Shown here: positions 52,039 to 60,539 of the stretch, piece after piece
Layout of the letters: every line of letters starts with the position of its first letter
Numbering within the stretch: the stretch's first letter is position 1
Position numbers and translations under genes: made by a program
Notes under the pieces: model-generated
Databases searched by the model: none
Seen by the model: only the letters and a program-made list of their open reading frames with translations
Told to the model about the DNA's origin: nothing
NCBI GenBank assembly: GCA_016779205.1
Contig: JADHOC010000011.1
Coordinates: 100,243-164,242, forward strand
Direction of reading: 5' to 3'
DNA length: 64,000 nucleotides
Origin: Planctomycetota bacterium
GTDB taxonomy: Bacteria; Planctomycetota; UBA1135; GCA-002686595

Positions 52039-54618
52039 TCATCTTCGCCGGCGCCGCCTGGGGCGCGAGCTGGGGCGGGCCGAGAGGGCGTCCTCCGGCC
52101 AATCGTGCTTGGGGTAACGGGTGCGCAGGTCCTTGCGCACGTGGTGGTAGGCGTCCTTCCAGAAGCTCGCGAGGTCGTCGGTGACCTGCTGCGGGCGCCC
52201 GTTGGGCGCGAGGAGATGGAGCAGCACGGGGACCTTGCCCCGGGCCACGCGCGGGGTCTCGGGGAGCCCGAACATCTCCTGGATCCGGACGGCGAGCACG
52301 GGCGCGCGCTCGCCGTCGTAGAGCAACCGCAGCCGCGAGCCGCTCGGCACCTGCACGCGCTCGGGCGCGTGGGTGTCGAGGCCCACGCGCTGCGCGTGGG
52401 TGAGCCCGCCGAGCAGGACCTCCACCACCGGTGCCTTCTGCAGGTCCGCGAAGGAGCGGCGCCCGGGCACGAGCATCGGGAGCAGCGCCTCGAAGGCGGC
52501 CTCATCCGGTTCGGGGAGCTCGAGCTCGGGGGCGTGGGCCCGGAGGAAGCGGATGCGCTCCACGACGCCGCTGACCTCCTCTCGGTCGAGGCCAAGGGCG
52601 AGGCTGAGGTCCTCCCGCGCGGCCTCCAGCAGGGCGGCCTCGGCGGCGGGCGCGTCCTGAACGGGGTGGTCCGACTCCGCGAGCAGCAGGGGGCCGAGCA
52701 GCTCCCGGCGGCGACCGACCACCCGGCGTAGCCTCGGGTCGAAGACCGGCACCGTCTCCACGCGGACCTCGCCGCCGTCAACCCACTCGCGCTCCACCGC
52801 GGAGGCCATGCGAACCAGGTCCTCGTCGCCGCGCCGGAACCCGGCGGTGATCTGGATCGCCACGAAGAGTTCCGCCTCGGTCACCCCGCACTCCCGCGCC
52901 AGCCGCACCCCACGGCCGCCGGCCATGACCGCCCGCTCTCCGTCCTCGGCACGGCGCCGGCAGAGTCGGTCGGAGAAGGCCACGTGCACGGCGCGGGCCA
53001 GGGCCTCTTCCGCGCCGTGGGCGTCGAGCGTCTCGCCCCCTGAAGCGCCGCGGGTCCGCCTGAGGATCTGATCCCTCGCCCGCAGGACCTGGCGGGCTCC
53101 GCCCTGGACGAGCTCCCCCACCGGGGTCGACGTGCGGCGGCTCGACTCGAAGGCGTGCAGGGCCGCCACCCGCTCGAAGAGGTCGGACTCGGTGGCGTCG
53201 GGGCGCGCCGCGTGGGGGCCGCGGGCCGTGCGGAACGGATCGCGCTCCGAGAGCATCGCCGCCGCCAGCGCCGCCTCCTCGGCCACCCCGAGCTCCGCGC
53301 CCTCGTGCACGAGGGCGGCCAGCCGGGGGTGAAGGGGGAGCCGCGCCAGGGCGCGGCCGCGGCCGGTGATCTGCCCCCGGCCGTCGAGGGCGCCGAGGGC
53401 CCCCAGCAGCTCCAGGGCCCGGGCCGTCGCCTCGGCGCGGGGCGCCTCGAACCATGGGAACGCGCTCACGTCCGACTCCCCCCACAGGGCGAGCTGGAGC
53501 ACGGCCCCGGCCACGTCCAGGCGGCGGACCTCCGGCTCGAGGGCGGGCTCGAGGTTCCGGTCGTCCACGGCGCTCCAGAGGCGCAGGCAGAGCCCGGGTC
53601 CGAGGCGGCCCGCGCGGCCGGCCCGCTGGTCCGCGGCGGCGCGGTCGATGCGCTCGACCTTCAACCGGTCGATCCCCGCGCCCGGCTCATGTCGCATGAC
53701 CCGCGCCTCGCCGCTGTCCACCACGGCGCGGACCCCCGCCACGGTCACGCTGGACTCGGCGACGTTCGTGGAGAGCACCACCCGGCGACGCGGCCCTGCC
53801 CGGAGGGCGGCGTCCTGCTTCTCGGGCGGCAGGTCACCGTAGAGCTCGACCACGTCGACCCCCTTGATCGAACCCAGGGCCTGCCCGCAGCGCCGGATCT
53901 CGCCCACCCCCGCGAGGAACACCAGCACGTCGCCCTCCGAGCGCCCGAGGGCCTGGCGGACGGCGCGCTGGACCTGGGCCCCGAGCGCCTCACGGCCGTC
54001 CCGGCTCCCCGGGGCGCCCCGCTCGGGGGGCACGAAGTCCACCTCGACCGGGAAGAGGCGCCCCTCGCTGGTGACGATGGGCGCTGGCCCTCCGGCGCCG
54101 CCCAGGAAGGCCGCGATGGGCTCGGCCTGGAGCGTCGCTGAGGTTGCGATCAGCCGCAGGTCCTCGCGCGCCTCCTCGCGGACGCGACGCGCCATGGCCA
54201 GGGCGAGGTCCGCCTCGAGGCTGCGCTCGTGGAACTCGTCGAAGACGATGCAGCCGACCCCCTCCAGGAAGGGGTCGTCCTGCAGCCGGGCGAGGAGGAT
54301 CCCCTCGGTGCAGAAGAGGACCTGGGTCTTCGGGCCCGCCTTGCGGTCGAATCGGACGTGGTAGCCGACCTCCTCCCCCAGCTTCCAGCCGTTCTCCTCC
54401 GCCACCCTCCGGGCAGCGGCCCGGGCAGCGATCCGCCGCGGCTCGAGGACCACCACGGGGCCCAGCCCCGCGCGGAGGAGCGCCGGCGGCACCCGGGTCG
54501 TCTTGCCCGCACCCGGCGGCGCCACGAGCACCGAGACGCCCCGGTCCCTGGTGGCCGCGAGGACCTCCTCGAGGACATCCTCGATCGGCAGCGTCGCCTG
54601 ATCGTCCTGTTGACCCAT
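52039..54618 (-). CDS. hrpB: ATP-dependent helicase HrpB
   Basis: 859-residue DExH-box RNA/DNA helicase of the HrpB family. Seen: motif I PPGAGKTTR (34-42), motif II DEFHERS at 127-133 (DEAH variant common in HrpB), motif III TSATLQ, motif V/VI region STNVAESSVTVAGVRAVVDSG with QRAGRAGR, and the long HrpB-specific C-terminus. Length agrees with the usual 810-860. ATG at 54618; 13 nt upstream lies the stop of the DUF1499 gene. The cellular role of HrpB is not well defined in most bacteria. Confidence 0.95.
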   Translation of the reverse strand: MGQQDDQATLPIEDVLEEVLAATRDRGVSVLVAPPGAGKTTRVPPALLRAGLGPVVVLEPRRIAARAAARRVAEENGWKLGEEVGYHVRFDRKAGPKTQVLFCTEGILLARLQDDPFLEGVGCIVFDEFHERSLEADLALAMARRVREEAREDLRLIATSATLQAEPIAAFLGGAGGPAPIVTSEGRLFPVEVDFVPPERGAPGSRDGREALGAQVQRAVRQALGRSEGDVLVFLAGVGEIRRCGQALGSIKGVDVVELYGDLPPEKQDAALRAGPRRRVVLSTNVAESSVTVAGVRAVVDSGEARVMRHEPGAGIDRLKVERIDRAAADQRAGRAGRLGPGLCLRLWSAVDDRNLEPALEPEVRRLDVAGAVLQLALWGESDVSAFPWFEAPRAEATARALELLGALGALDGRGQITGRGRALARLPLHPRLAALVHEGAELGVAEEAALAAAMLSERDPFRTARGPHAARPDATESDLFERVAALHAFESSRRTSTPVGELVQGGARQVLRARDQILRRTRGASGGETLDAHGAEEALARAVHVAFSDRLCRRRAEDGERAVMAGGRGVRLARECGVTEAELFVAIQITAGFRRGDEDLVRMASAVEREWVDGGEVRVETVPVFDPRLRRVVGRRRELLGPLLLAESDHPVQDAPAAEAALLEAAREDLSLALGLDREEVSGVVERIRFLRAHAPELELPEPDEAAFEALLPMLVPGRRSFADLQKAPVVEVLLGGLTHAQRVGLDTHAPERVQVPSGSRLRLLYDGERAPVLAVRIQEMFGLPETPRVARGKVPVLLHLLAPNGRPQQVTDDLASFWKDAYHHVRKDLRTRYPKHDWPEDALSARPSSRPRRRRRR

Positions 54619-54631
54619 CGGGGACCGGGCC

Positions 54632-55090
54632 TCAGTCCATCGCCGCCTGGAACGCCGCGCGGATCTCCTCCACCCGGCGCCGGTTGGCCCCGAGGTCGGA
54701 GTACCCCAGCCGTGACGCCGAGCGGACCTGGATCACCCCGGCCTCGGCGTCGAGGCGCGCCTCGAAGTCGTCCCGGAACCGGAGGATCCGGGTCTTGAAC
54801 ACCGCGTGCAGGTACCCCGGATCGCGGGTCTCCAGGGTCGCGCGCCCCTCCAGCACCGACGCGAGGGCCGCGAAGGCCTGCTCCGGGGTCGTGCCCGCGG
54901 GAATGGAGAGCGGCTCCACCCGCGAGGCGTCCCCGGCGGGCGCCTCGCTCGAGACGCAATTCGGTGACCCCGGGCACGCCCGGAGCGCCCCGCCCTGGAG
55001 CCCGACATCCGGCCCGACGCAGCTGGTGGCGGCGAACAGGAGGAGGCCGGAAGCGAGCACGGCGGTGGCGAACATGGCGCGGAGGGTCAT
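54632..55090 (-). CDS. DUF1499-family lipoprotein
   Basis: 152 residues. Lipobox FAATSC with Cys about 24 after a hydrophobic segment, then the DUF1499 core: CPGSPNCVSSEAPAGD, DPGYLHAVFKTRILRFRDDFE and VRSASRLGYSDLGANRRRVEEIR. DUF1499 proteins are common, small and of unknown function; here lipidated. ATG at 55090 gives the signal peptide; upstream in-frame ATGs would add a long acidic extension and remove the signal-peptide N-terminus. First gene of the DUF1499-hrpB-SDR unit, divergent from the coiled-coil gene. Confidence 0.88.
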   Translation of the reverse strand: MTLRAMFATAVLASGLLLFAATSCVGPDVGLQGGALRACPGSPNCVSSEAPAGDASRVEPLSIPAGTTPEQAFAALASVLEGRATLETRDPGYLHAVFKTRILRFRDDFEARLDAEAGVIQVRSASRLGYSDLGANRRRVEEIRAAFQAAMD

Positions 55091-55195
55091 GGGGAGAGAG
55101 CGCGGGCTTGGAGTCTCGGGGAAATCGGGCTCCAGGGGAACCTCGACTTCGCCAGCGTCGGCCACGAGAGGCAGGAAACTCTCCGCGCAGATCGG

Positions 55196-55201
55196 TAGGA
55201 T
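55196..55201 (+). promoter_or_regulatory. candidate -10 TAGGAT of the coiled-coil gene
   Basis: TAGGAT lies about 50 nt before the ATG at 55251 in the 160-bp divergent gap; GGAAAC sits 17 bp upstream of it as a possible -35. Confidence 0.3.
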
Positions 55202-55250
55202 CGGGGCCGTAGGGGGAAGAGGGGCGCGTTCCGCACCCTGCTCGAACATC

Positions 55251-57731
55251 ATGATGGGTTTTTGTCACCTGGAGCTGCTGCTCCACGCGAACACGACGTG
55301 GGTCCTCGGGCTCGTGCCTGCCGGCGGCGCGAGCGTCCTGGAGAAGCTGCCGCTGATCCTCGGCGGCGCGATCATCGGCGGGTCCGTGGCCTGGTTCCTC
55401 GCCAAGCGCCAGAGCCTGACCCAGCACCGGGTCCAGCAGGAGCTCTGGGACCGCAAGTTCCGGCTCGCCGAGGCCGACCGCGAGTCGGCGGTCACCTCGC
55501 TGAACCAGAACAACATCGACGTCAAGCGCATCAAGGGGACCTACGAGGCGCACGTGCAGCGCATCACCGCCCTGCAGTCGGAGCTCGCGAACGAGCGGGC
55601 CCACGTGGAGCAGCTTCGCGCCAGGATCGACGAACAGGACGAGGCCGCCGGCAGCCTCGTCGAGGCCCGCGACGCCAGCGCCACCGCGGCGGCCGCCGCC
55701 CGCGCCGAGTCGGACCGCAAGTCGCGGGTCCACCGCGAGATCTCCCAGGAGCGTGACGGGCTCAGCAACCGCGTCACCGAGCTCGAGGGTGAGCTCGAGA
55801 AGGCCCGGACCAAGATCACCGAGGACACGCGCGCCTTCCGCGCCTCGCTCGCCGAGCGCGACGAGAAGATCGCCGAGTGGCAGCGCCGACACGCGGAGGA
55901 CCAGGAGTCCACCAGCGCCACCCTCGCAGGCCTCGAGGAGCGCATCCTCGAGCTCGAGCCCGCGCCGGCCCAGCTGGAGGAGACCCGGCTCGAACTCGAC
56001 GAGTCCCGGGCCGAACGCGCGCGGCTCGCCCGCGACAACGCGGCCGCGATCGCCGAGATCCAGAAGGGCGCCGCCGAGGAGCTCGAGGAGCTCCAGCGGC
56101 TCCATGACGAGACGCGGCGCACCGCGGACGCCGAGGCCGCGCGCATTCGAACCGAACTGCAGGAGCGGCTCGCAGAGCTGGAGCCCCTGCCCGAGCAGCT
56201 CGAGGCCGCCCGCGTGGAGCTCGGGCTCGTCCGGGATGAGCTCGCCGCCCTGCTCGAGTCGGCCACCGCCGAGAAGGAGGCCGCCGCCGAGGAGCTCGAG
56301 TCCCTGCGCCATTCGAGTCAGCAGGCGCGCGAGACGGCTTCCGCCGAGGCCGGCATCATCCAGGGCCAGCTCCAGAGCCGGCTCGAGGCGCTCGAGCCCA
56401 TCCCCGCGAAGCTCGAGGCCACCACCAGGGACCTCGAGGTCGCGCGGCGAGAGCGCGACGCCCTCGAGAAGTCCACCTCGGTCGAGATCGCCGAGCTCAA
56501 GGGCAGGATCGAGCGGCTCCTCCCCCTCGAGGAGATGCTCACCGAGAGCCGCGCCACCGGGGACGAGCTCCGCAGCGAACTCGCCAACCTGGAGGCGACG
56601 TCGGCCAACCACGAGTCCGAGCTCAGGGAGCGCATCGCGGAGCTGGAGCCCCTCCCCAAGCAGCTCAGCGCCGCCCAGAGCGACCTCCGGAACGCCCGAG
56701 AGCGGATCGCCGAGCTCGAGCCCCTCGTCCCCCGCCTCGCGCGGGTGGAGACCGAGCTCGCCGCCGCGGGTGCCCAGAACGACACCCTGAAGAGCTCGAG
56801 CGACCAGGAGATCGTCGCGCTCCAGGCGCGCGTCGAGGAGCTGGAGCCCGTCGTCGTCGAACTCGCCCGCCGCGAGGGCGAGCTCAAGATCCTGCGCGAG
56901 CGCATCGAGGCCCTGGAGCCGCTCCCCGCCCAGCTGCGGGACCGCGAGGCGGAGCTCGGCGCCCTGAGGGCCGCCTCCGAGGAGAGCGCCGAGGGCGCCC
57001 GCCTGAAGGAGCGCGAGCTCGAGCAGCGCCTCAAGCAACTGGAGGGCATCGAGGATGAGTTCCTCGCCACCCGCAAGGAGTACGGCGACTTGAAGAAGGT
57101 GGCCGCCCGCGAGGCCCGCACCGCCGAGCTCGAGGCCAAGCGCCTCGCCTCGACCCTCGAGGAGCTCACGGCGCGTTCCGTCGAGGTCGAGACGCTGCGC
57201 AAGCGGCTGACGGAACTACAGGCGTCGCAGAAGGCGGACCAGCGCGAGGCGCATCAGCTCCGCGGGCAGTCGAGCAAGCTTGAGACACGCCTGACGAGCA
57301 CCAAGCTGAAGCTGGACGAGCACTCCGCGCAGCTGAAGGAGGCCCGTGTCGAGCTCACCAAGCTCCGCCGCGTGGTGGCCCGGGCCGAGGCCAAGGAGCA
57401 GGCCGCCGGCACCAAGAAGGCCGCGCCGAAGCCCTCCCCCGCCGCGAAGAAGACCACCCCCAAGCGCTCTGGCCCGAAGGAGGCGGTGAAGACCCTCCAG
57501 CCGGCCCCCCGGAAGGGACAGGACGACCTGACCGCCATCAGCGGCATCGGTCCCAGCTACGAGAAGATCCTCAAGAAGGCAGGAATCCATCGGTACGAGC
57601 AGCTTGCTACCCTGAGCGCTCCCAAGCTGACGGCGCTCGCCGAGAAGATCGACGTCTCGGTGGACCGGATCAAGAAGGACCGGTGGGTCCAGAAGGCCAA
57701 GGCCGCCCACCAGAAGAAGTACAGGCAGTGA
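55251..57731 (+). CDS. membrane-anchored coiled-coil protein with C-terminal helix-hairpin-helix domain
   Basis: 826 residues. A hydrophobic helix at about 28-50 (LPLILGGAIIGGSVAWFLA) is followed by a basic stop-transfer segment. Residues about 60-715 are almost pure coiled coil. Eight segments share a motif of type RI-x-ELEPLPxQL, with the Pro at 237, 312, 383, 425, 467, 491, 533 and 557; spacings of 42 and 24 recur. A Lys/Ala/Pro linker (about 715-750, histone-H1-like) leads to a helix-hairpin-helix type domain (LTAISGIGPSYEKILKKAGI, about 760-825), a fold that usually binds DNA or ribosomal partners. A membrane-to-nucleoid tether is the natural reading (inference). ATG 55251 or 55254. Ends in a strong terminator. 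Confidence 0.88.
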   Translation: MMGFCHLELLLHANTTWVLGLVPAGGASVLEKLPLILGGAIIGGSVAWFLAKRQSLTQHRVQQELWDRKFRLAEADRESAVTSLNQNNIDVKRIKGTYEAHVQRITALQSELANERAHVEQLRARIDEQDEAAGSLVEARDASATAAAAARAESDRKSRVHREISQERDGLSNRVTELEGELEKARTKITEDTRAFRASLAERDEKIAEWQRRHAEDQESTSATLAGLEERILELEPAPAQLEETRLELDESRAERARLARDNAAAIAEIQKGAAEELEELQRLHDETRRTADAEAARIRTELQERLAELEPLPEQLEAARVELGLVRDELAALLESATAEKEAAAEELESLRHSSQQARETASAEAGIIQGQLQSRLEALEPIPAKLEATTRDLEVARRERDALEKSTSVEIAELKGRIERLLPLEEMLTESRATGDELRSELANLEATSANHESELRERIAELEPLPKQLSAAQSDLRNARERIAELEPLVPRLARVETELAAAGAQNDTLKSSSDQEIVALQARVEELEPVVVELARREGELKILRERIEALEPLPAQLRDREAELGALRAASEESAEGARLKERELEQRLKQLEGIEDEFLATRKEYGDLKKVAAREARTAELEAKRLASTLEELTARSVEVETLRKRLTELQASQKADQREAHQLRGQSSKLETRLTSTKLKLDEHSAQLKEARVELTKLRRVVARAEAKEQAAGTKKAAPKPSPAAKKTTPKRSGPKEAVKTLQPAPRKGQDDLTAISGIGPSYEKILKKAGIHRYEQLATLSAPKLTALAEKIDVSVDRIKKDRWVQKAKAAHQKKYRQ

Positions 57732-57757
57732 ACCACTGCGGTCGCCTGCCGGCCCCT

Positions 57758-57792
57758 GAGCCTCGCTGCCCATCCAGCGGGGCTCTTTTCTT
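57758..57792 (+). terminator. rho-independent terminator of the coiled-coil gene
   Basis: 11-bp stem GAGCCTCGCTG / CAGCGGGGCTC (one G.U pair) with loop CCCATC, followed by TTTTCTT. It starts 27 nt after the stop codon. The clearest intrinsic terminator in the window. Confidence 0.9.
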
Positions 57793-57827
57793 ACGGGGCG
57801 GAACCTTCGGTGGTGGCTCAGGCGACG

Positions 57828-58571
57828 ATGAAAGGGCGTTCATTGGCGCGCGCTGATACGGAAGGGACGAGGGGCGCCGACCACCCCCGGACCACCCTGG
57901 ACCGCTACCGTCTCGCCGCCTGGATCTATGACGCAGCGACCGCTGCCTGGAGCGGCGGCGCCATCTGGCGCACCCGCGCCCGCTGCCTGGACCGGGCGGC
58001 ACCGGGATCCACGCTCTTCCTCCCGGGGCCCGGCACGGGCCGCCTGGCGGTGGAGGCTGCACGGCGCGGCGTCCAGGTCACCGCGGTGGACCGCTCCCCT
58101 CGCATGCTCGCCCGGTGCCGGCGCCGGGCAGCCCGGGCGGGCGTCCAGGTCGACCTCCGGCTGGGAGACGCCCGCGAGGCCCCCCTCGGCAGCCCCCACG
58201 GCGGCCCCCACGACACCGTCGTCCTCGAGCACTTCCTCAACGTCTTCCCGCGCCCCGAGATGGAGCGCGTGCGCGACCGGATGATCCAGCAGGTCCGCCC
58301 GGGAGGCATCCTGGCCGTGGCGGACTTCGCCCCTCTGGATCCGCAGGCCTCCGGGCTCGCAAGGCTGGCCCAGCGGCTCCATCATGTGACTCCCCTGGGC
58401 GGCTGCGCCCTTCTCACGGGGAACGCCATGCACCCGATCTACGACCACGGCCTCGAGCTCGAGGGGCGGCCCGACCTGCGCCTCGAAGCCGTCCATGACG
58501 AGCGCAGCTTCGGGCTCGGCCCCGCCTGGTTCCGCTGCTGGGTGTTCCGCCGACTGGAGGGCCCCCGTTGA
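57828..58571 (+). CDS. SAM-dependent methyltransferase
   Basis: 247-residue class-I methyltransferase. Seen: motif I LFLPGPGTGRLA (SAM site), TAVDRSPRMLARC (motif with the acidic residue binding ribose), LRLGDAREAP and VRPGGILAVADF. The N-terminal YRLAAWIYDAATAAWSGG segment and length resemble lipid- or quinone-modifying methyltransferases. Start ATG 57828, just after the terminator of the preceding gene. Its stop overlaps the TTG start of the GT87 gene (TTGA), so the two are translationally coupled. Confidence 0.88.
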   Translation: MKGRSLARADTEGTRGADHPRTTLDRYRLAAWIYDAATAAWSGGAIWRTRARCLDRAAPGSTLFLPGPGTGRLAVEAARRGVQVTAVDRSPRMLARCRRRAARAGVQVDLRLGDAREAPLGSPHGGPHDTVVLEHFLNVFPRPEMERVRDRMIQQVRPGGILAVADFAPLDPQASGLARLAQRLHHVTPLGGCALLTGNAMHPIYDHGLELEGRPDLRLEAVHDERSFGLGPAWFRCWVFRRLEGPR

Positions 58572-59767
58572 GCGCCCCCCCGCTCTCCGTCGCACGCGCG
58601 ACCGCCGTGGCCCTCGCCGCGGGCGCCGCGCTCCTCTCCGCCTTCGTGGCCCTGGTCTGGCGCAGCTTCGCAGCCGCGTGGAGAGGCCTCGACTTCAACG
58701 GGGCGCTCTTCGAGGACTTCCTCGGCCCCTACTGGCAGACCGCGTCCGCCCTCGCCGAAGGCCAGTACACGCCCGCCGATGGGTACCTCTACCCCGCCTT
58801 CGGCGCCTGGCTCCTCGCCCCCATCACCGCCCTGGGAGACGGAGCCGCCTCGTGGGCCTGCGCTGGCCTGATGCTGGCCGCCGCCGCGCTCCTCCTCTCG
58901 AGCCTCTTCACCCTCCGCCCCCCCAAGGGGACCCTCGAGGCTGCGGCTGTCGGGGCCGCCTGCCTGCTGGCCCACCCCCTCGTGCACGGCGCCTACTGGG
59001 GCCAGGCCGCGCTACCCGTGGCCGCGCTCACCCTCGCCGCCTTCGCCGCGTGGTCCCGTGGGCGCACCATCACCGGCGGTACGCTTCTCGGCGTCGCGGC
59101 CGCGATCAAGCTCACGCCCCTGGTGTTCCTCGCGCTGCCGGCGCTCCGCGCCGAGAGGGGCGTGTCGGGGAAGGCGCTGCGCTGGACCGTCGGCTCGTTC
59201 CTCCTGTGCGCCGCCATCCTGCCGCTCATCGCCATGGGGCCGTCGGGCTTCATCGACTTCCACCTCGAGGCCGCGCGTCAGCTCAAGGCGCTGGCCAGGG
59301 AGGCCTCCACCGCCGTCGGCGGCAGGGGGAGCCAGGACCCCGGGGCGCTGCTCGCGCGGGCGGCCGGCGACGGGGCCTTCTGGGTGGGGAAGGCGCTCGG
59401 GCTCGCGGCCGCGGCCCTGCTGCTCCACGGGGCTCGCGCCGAGCTCAAGGGAGCGACACCGCGCTGGGACCTCATCTTCGTCCTCCTCGCCTCGGTGCCC
59501 TGGCTCCTCGTCACCCCGACCTGGCCCCACGGGCTCATCTGGGTGGTGGTGGCCTGGCGCGCGGGCTGGGACGGCGGCCTGCTCGGCAGGGGCCTCGTGG
59601 TCACTTCGCTCCTCCTGGGCTCCCTCCCGCTCCTGCGCTGGACGGATGATCCGGTGCAACACGCCCGGCTCGGGATCCCGGCGGCCGCGGCCGCCCTGGC
59701 GGTCGTGGCTGCGCTCCTCGCGCGGCGAAGACCGGTGGCACCCGCTGACGCAGAGGGCGCAGCCTAG
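58568..59767 (+). CDS. GT87-like (DUF2029) polytopic membrane glycosyltransferase
   Basis: 399-residue protein with about nine hydrophobic helices, consistent with the GT-C fold of family 87/DUF2029, which use polyprenyl-phosphate sugar donors. The acidic site is probably in the first outside loop (LDFNGALFEDFLGPYW); the PADGYLYPAFGAWLLAPI and VAAAIKLTPLVFL segments fit the family. The start is TTG, fixed by the TTGA overlap with the methyltransferase gene. Convergent with the DUF374 acyltransferase gene, sharing CTAG. Likely adds a sugar to a lipid or surface polymer. Confidence 0.87.
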   Translation: MSAPPLSVARATAVALAAGAALLSAFVALVWRSFAAAWRGLDFNGALFEDFLGPYWQTASALAEGQYTPADGYLYPAFGAWLLAPITALGDGAASWACAGLMLAAAALLLSSLFTLRPPKGTLEAAAVGAACLLAHPLVHGAYWGQAALPVAALTLAAFAAWSRGRTITGGTLLGVAAAIKLTPLVFLALPALRAERGVSGKALRWTVGSFLLCAAILPLIAMGPSGFIDFHLEAARQLKALAREASTAVGGRGSQDPGALLARAAGDGAFWVGKALGLAAAALLLHGARAELKGATPRWDLIFVLLASVPWLLVTPTWPHGLIWVVVAWRAGWDGGLLGRGLVVTSLLLGSLPLLRWTDDPVQHARLGIPAAAAALAVVAALLARRRPVAPADAEGAA

Positions 59768-60534
59768 CTCGCGGCGCCCGGCCCGCGGCCGAGCCGCCCT
59801 TCGGCCGCGTCCTCGACGGCGGTGAGCGCGTCGCCCATGCGGGCCACGGTCTCCGGGGACTCGCTCATGGCCATGATGGGCTCGAGCTCGATGGGCTCCC
59901 CCACCTCGATCGCGATTCGGCTGAAGGGGAGCGGGACGAGCAAGCGGTCCCAGGTGCGCAGCTTCACCCCCATGGAGCAGGCAAAGGAGATCGGCACCAC
60001 GGGACTCCCCGACAGGCGGGCCAGCATGATCGCCCCGGGCTTGAACTCATGGGGCGGGCCGGTGGACCCGTCGGGGGCGATGAGCGGCGAGAGGTTCCCC
60101 TCCTTGATCGCCATGTACATGTCCCGCATGGCGAGGGCGCCGCTGCGCCGGCCCGAGCCCCGGATGGCGGTGACGCCGAGCTTGTCGAGCAGCCGCGCCC
60201 CGAGCTCGCCGTCCTTGGAGGGGCTCACCAGCGCGCCGGGGACCACGCCCCGGGAGCGGAGGCGCCGCAGGTAGGCCACGCCCATGATCTGACGCTGGTG
60301 CCAGATGCAGGGGATGAAGCGCTCGCCCCGGGCGAGCAGGGGCTCCAGGTGCTCCTCCCCGTGGACCTGCAGTCGGAGGCTCGCCCAGTAGATCCGCATG
60401 AGGCCCGCCAGCAGCCCGGCGACCCTCGGGAAGAGCGCCGTCCGCCACCTGGGCATCGGCTTCTGGGCGCGCGGGGCGCCGCGCTCGCGGTCGGGGAGCA
60501 CCGGAGCGTCCGGCTCGTCTTGGGGTGCGCCCAT
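59764..60534 (-). CDS. DUF374-family lysophospholipid acyltransferase-like protein
   Basis: 256-residue membrane-associated acyltransferase of the DUF374/LPLAT group. Seen: IPCIWHQRQI (acceptor His region), SPSKDGELGARLLDKLG, IRGSGRRSGALAMRDM, and the DUF374 hallmark APDGSTGPPHEFKPGAIMLA followed by GSPVVPIS. One hydrophobic segment near 35-50 probably binds the membrane. ATG at 60534, 5 nt after the FAAL stop; the third gene of the P450-FAAL operon. It may transfer the acyl chain loaded on the carrier protein of the previous gene to a lipid acceptor (inference). Confidence 0.88.
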   Translation of the reverse strand: MGAPQDEPDAPVLPDRERGAPRAQKPMPRWRTALFPRVAGLLAGLMRIYWASLRLQVHGEEHLEPLLARGERFIPCIWHQRQIMGVAYLRRLRSRGVVPGALVSPSKDGELGARLLDKLGVTAIRGSGRRSGALAMRDMYMAIKEGNLSPLIAPDGSTGPPHEFKPGAIMLARLSGSPVVPISFACSMGVKLRTWDRLLVPLPFSRIAIEVGEPIELEPIMAMSESPETVARMGDALTAVEDAAEGRLGRGPGAAS

Positions 60535-60539
60535 GCCTC

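Noticed and set aside
57732..57827. Possible small RNA between the coiled-coil and methyltransferase genes
   Set aside because: The structure there is fully explained by the intrinsic terminator; no promoter-like box precedes it.
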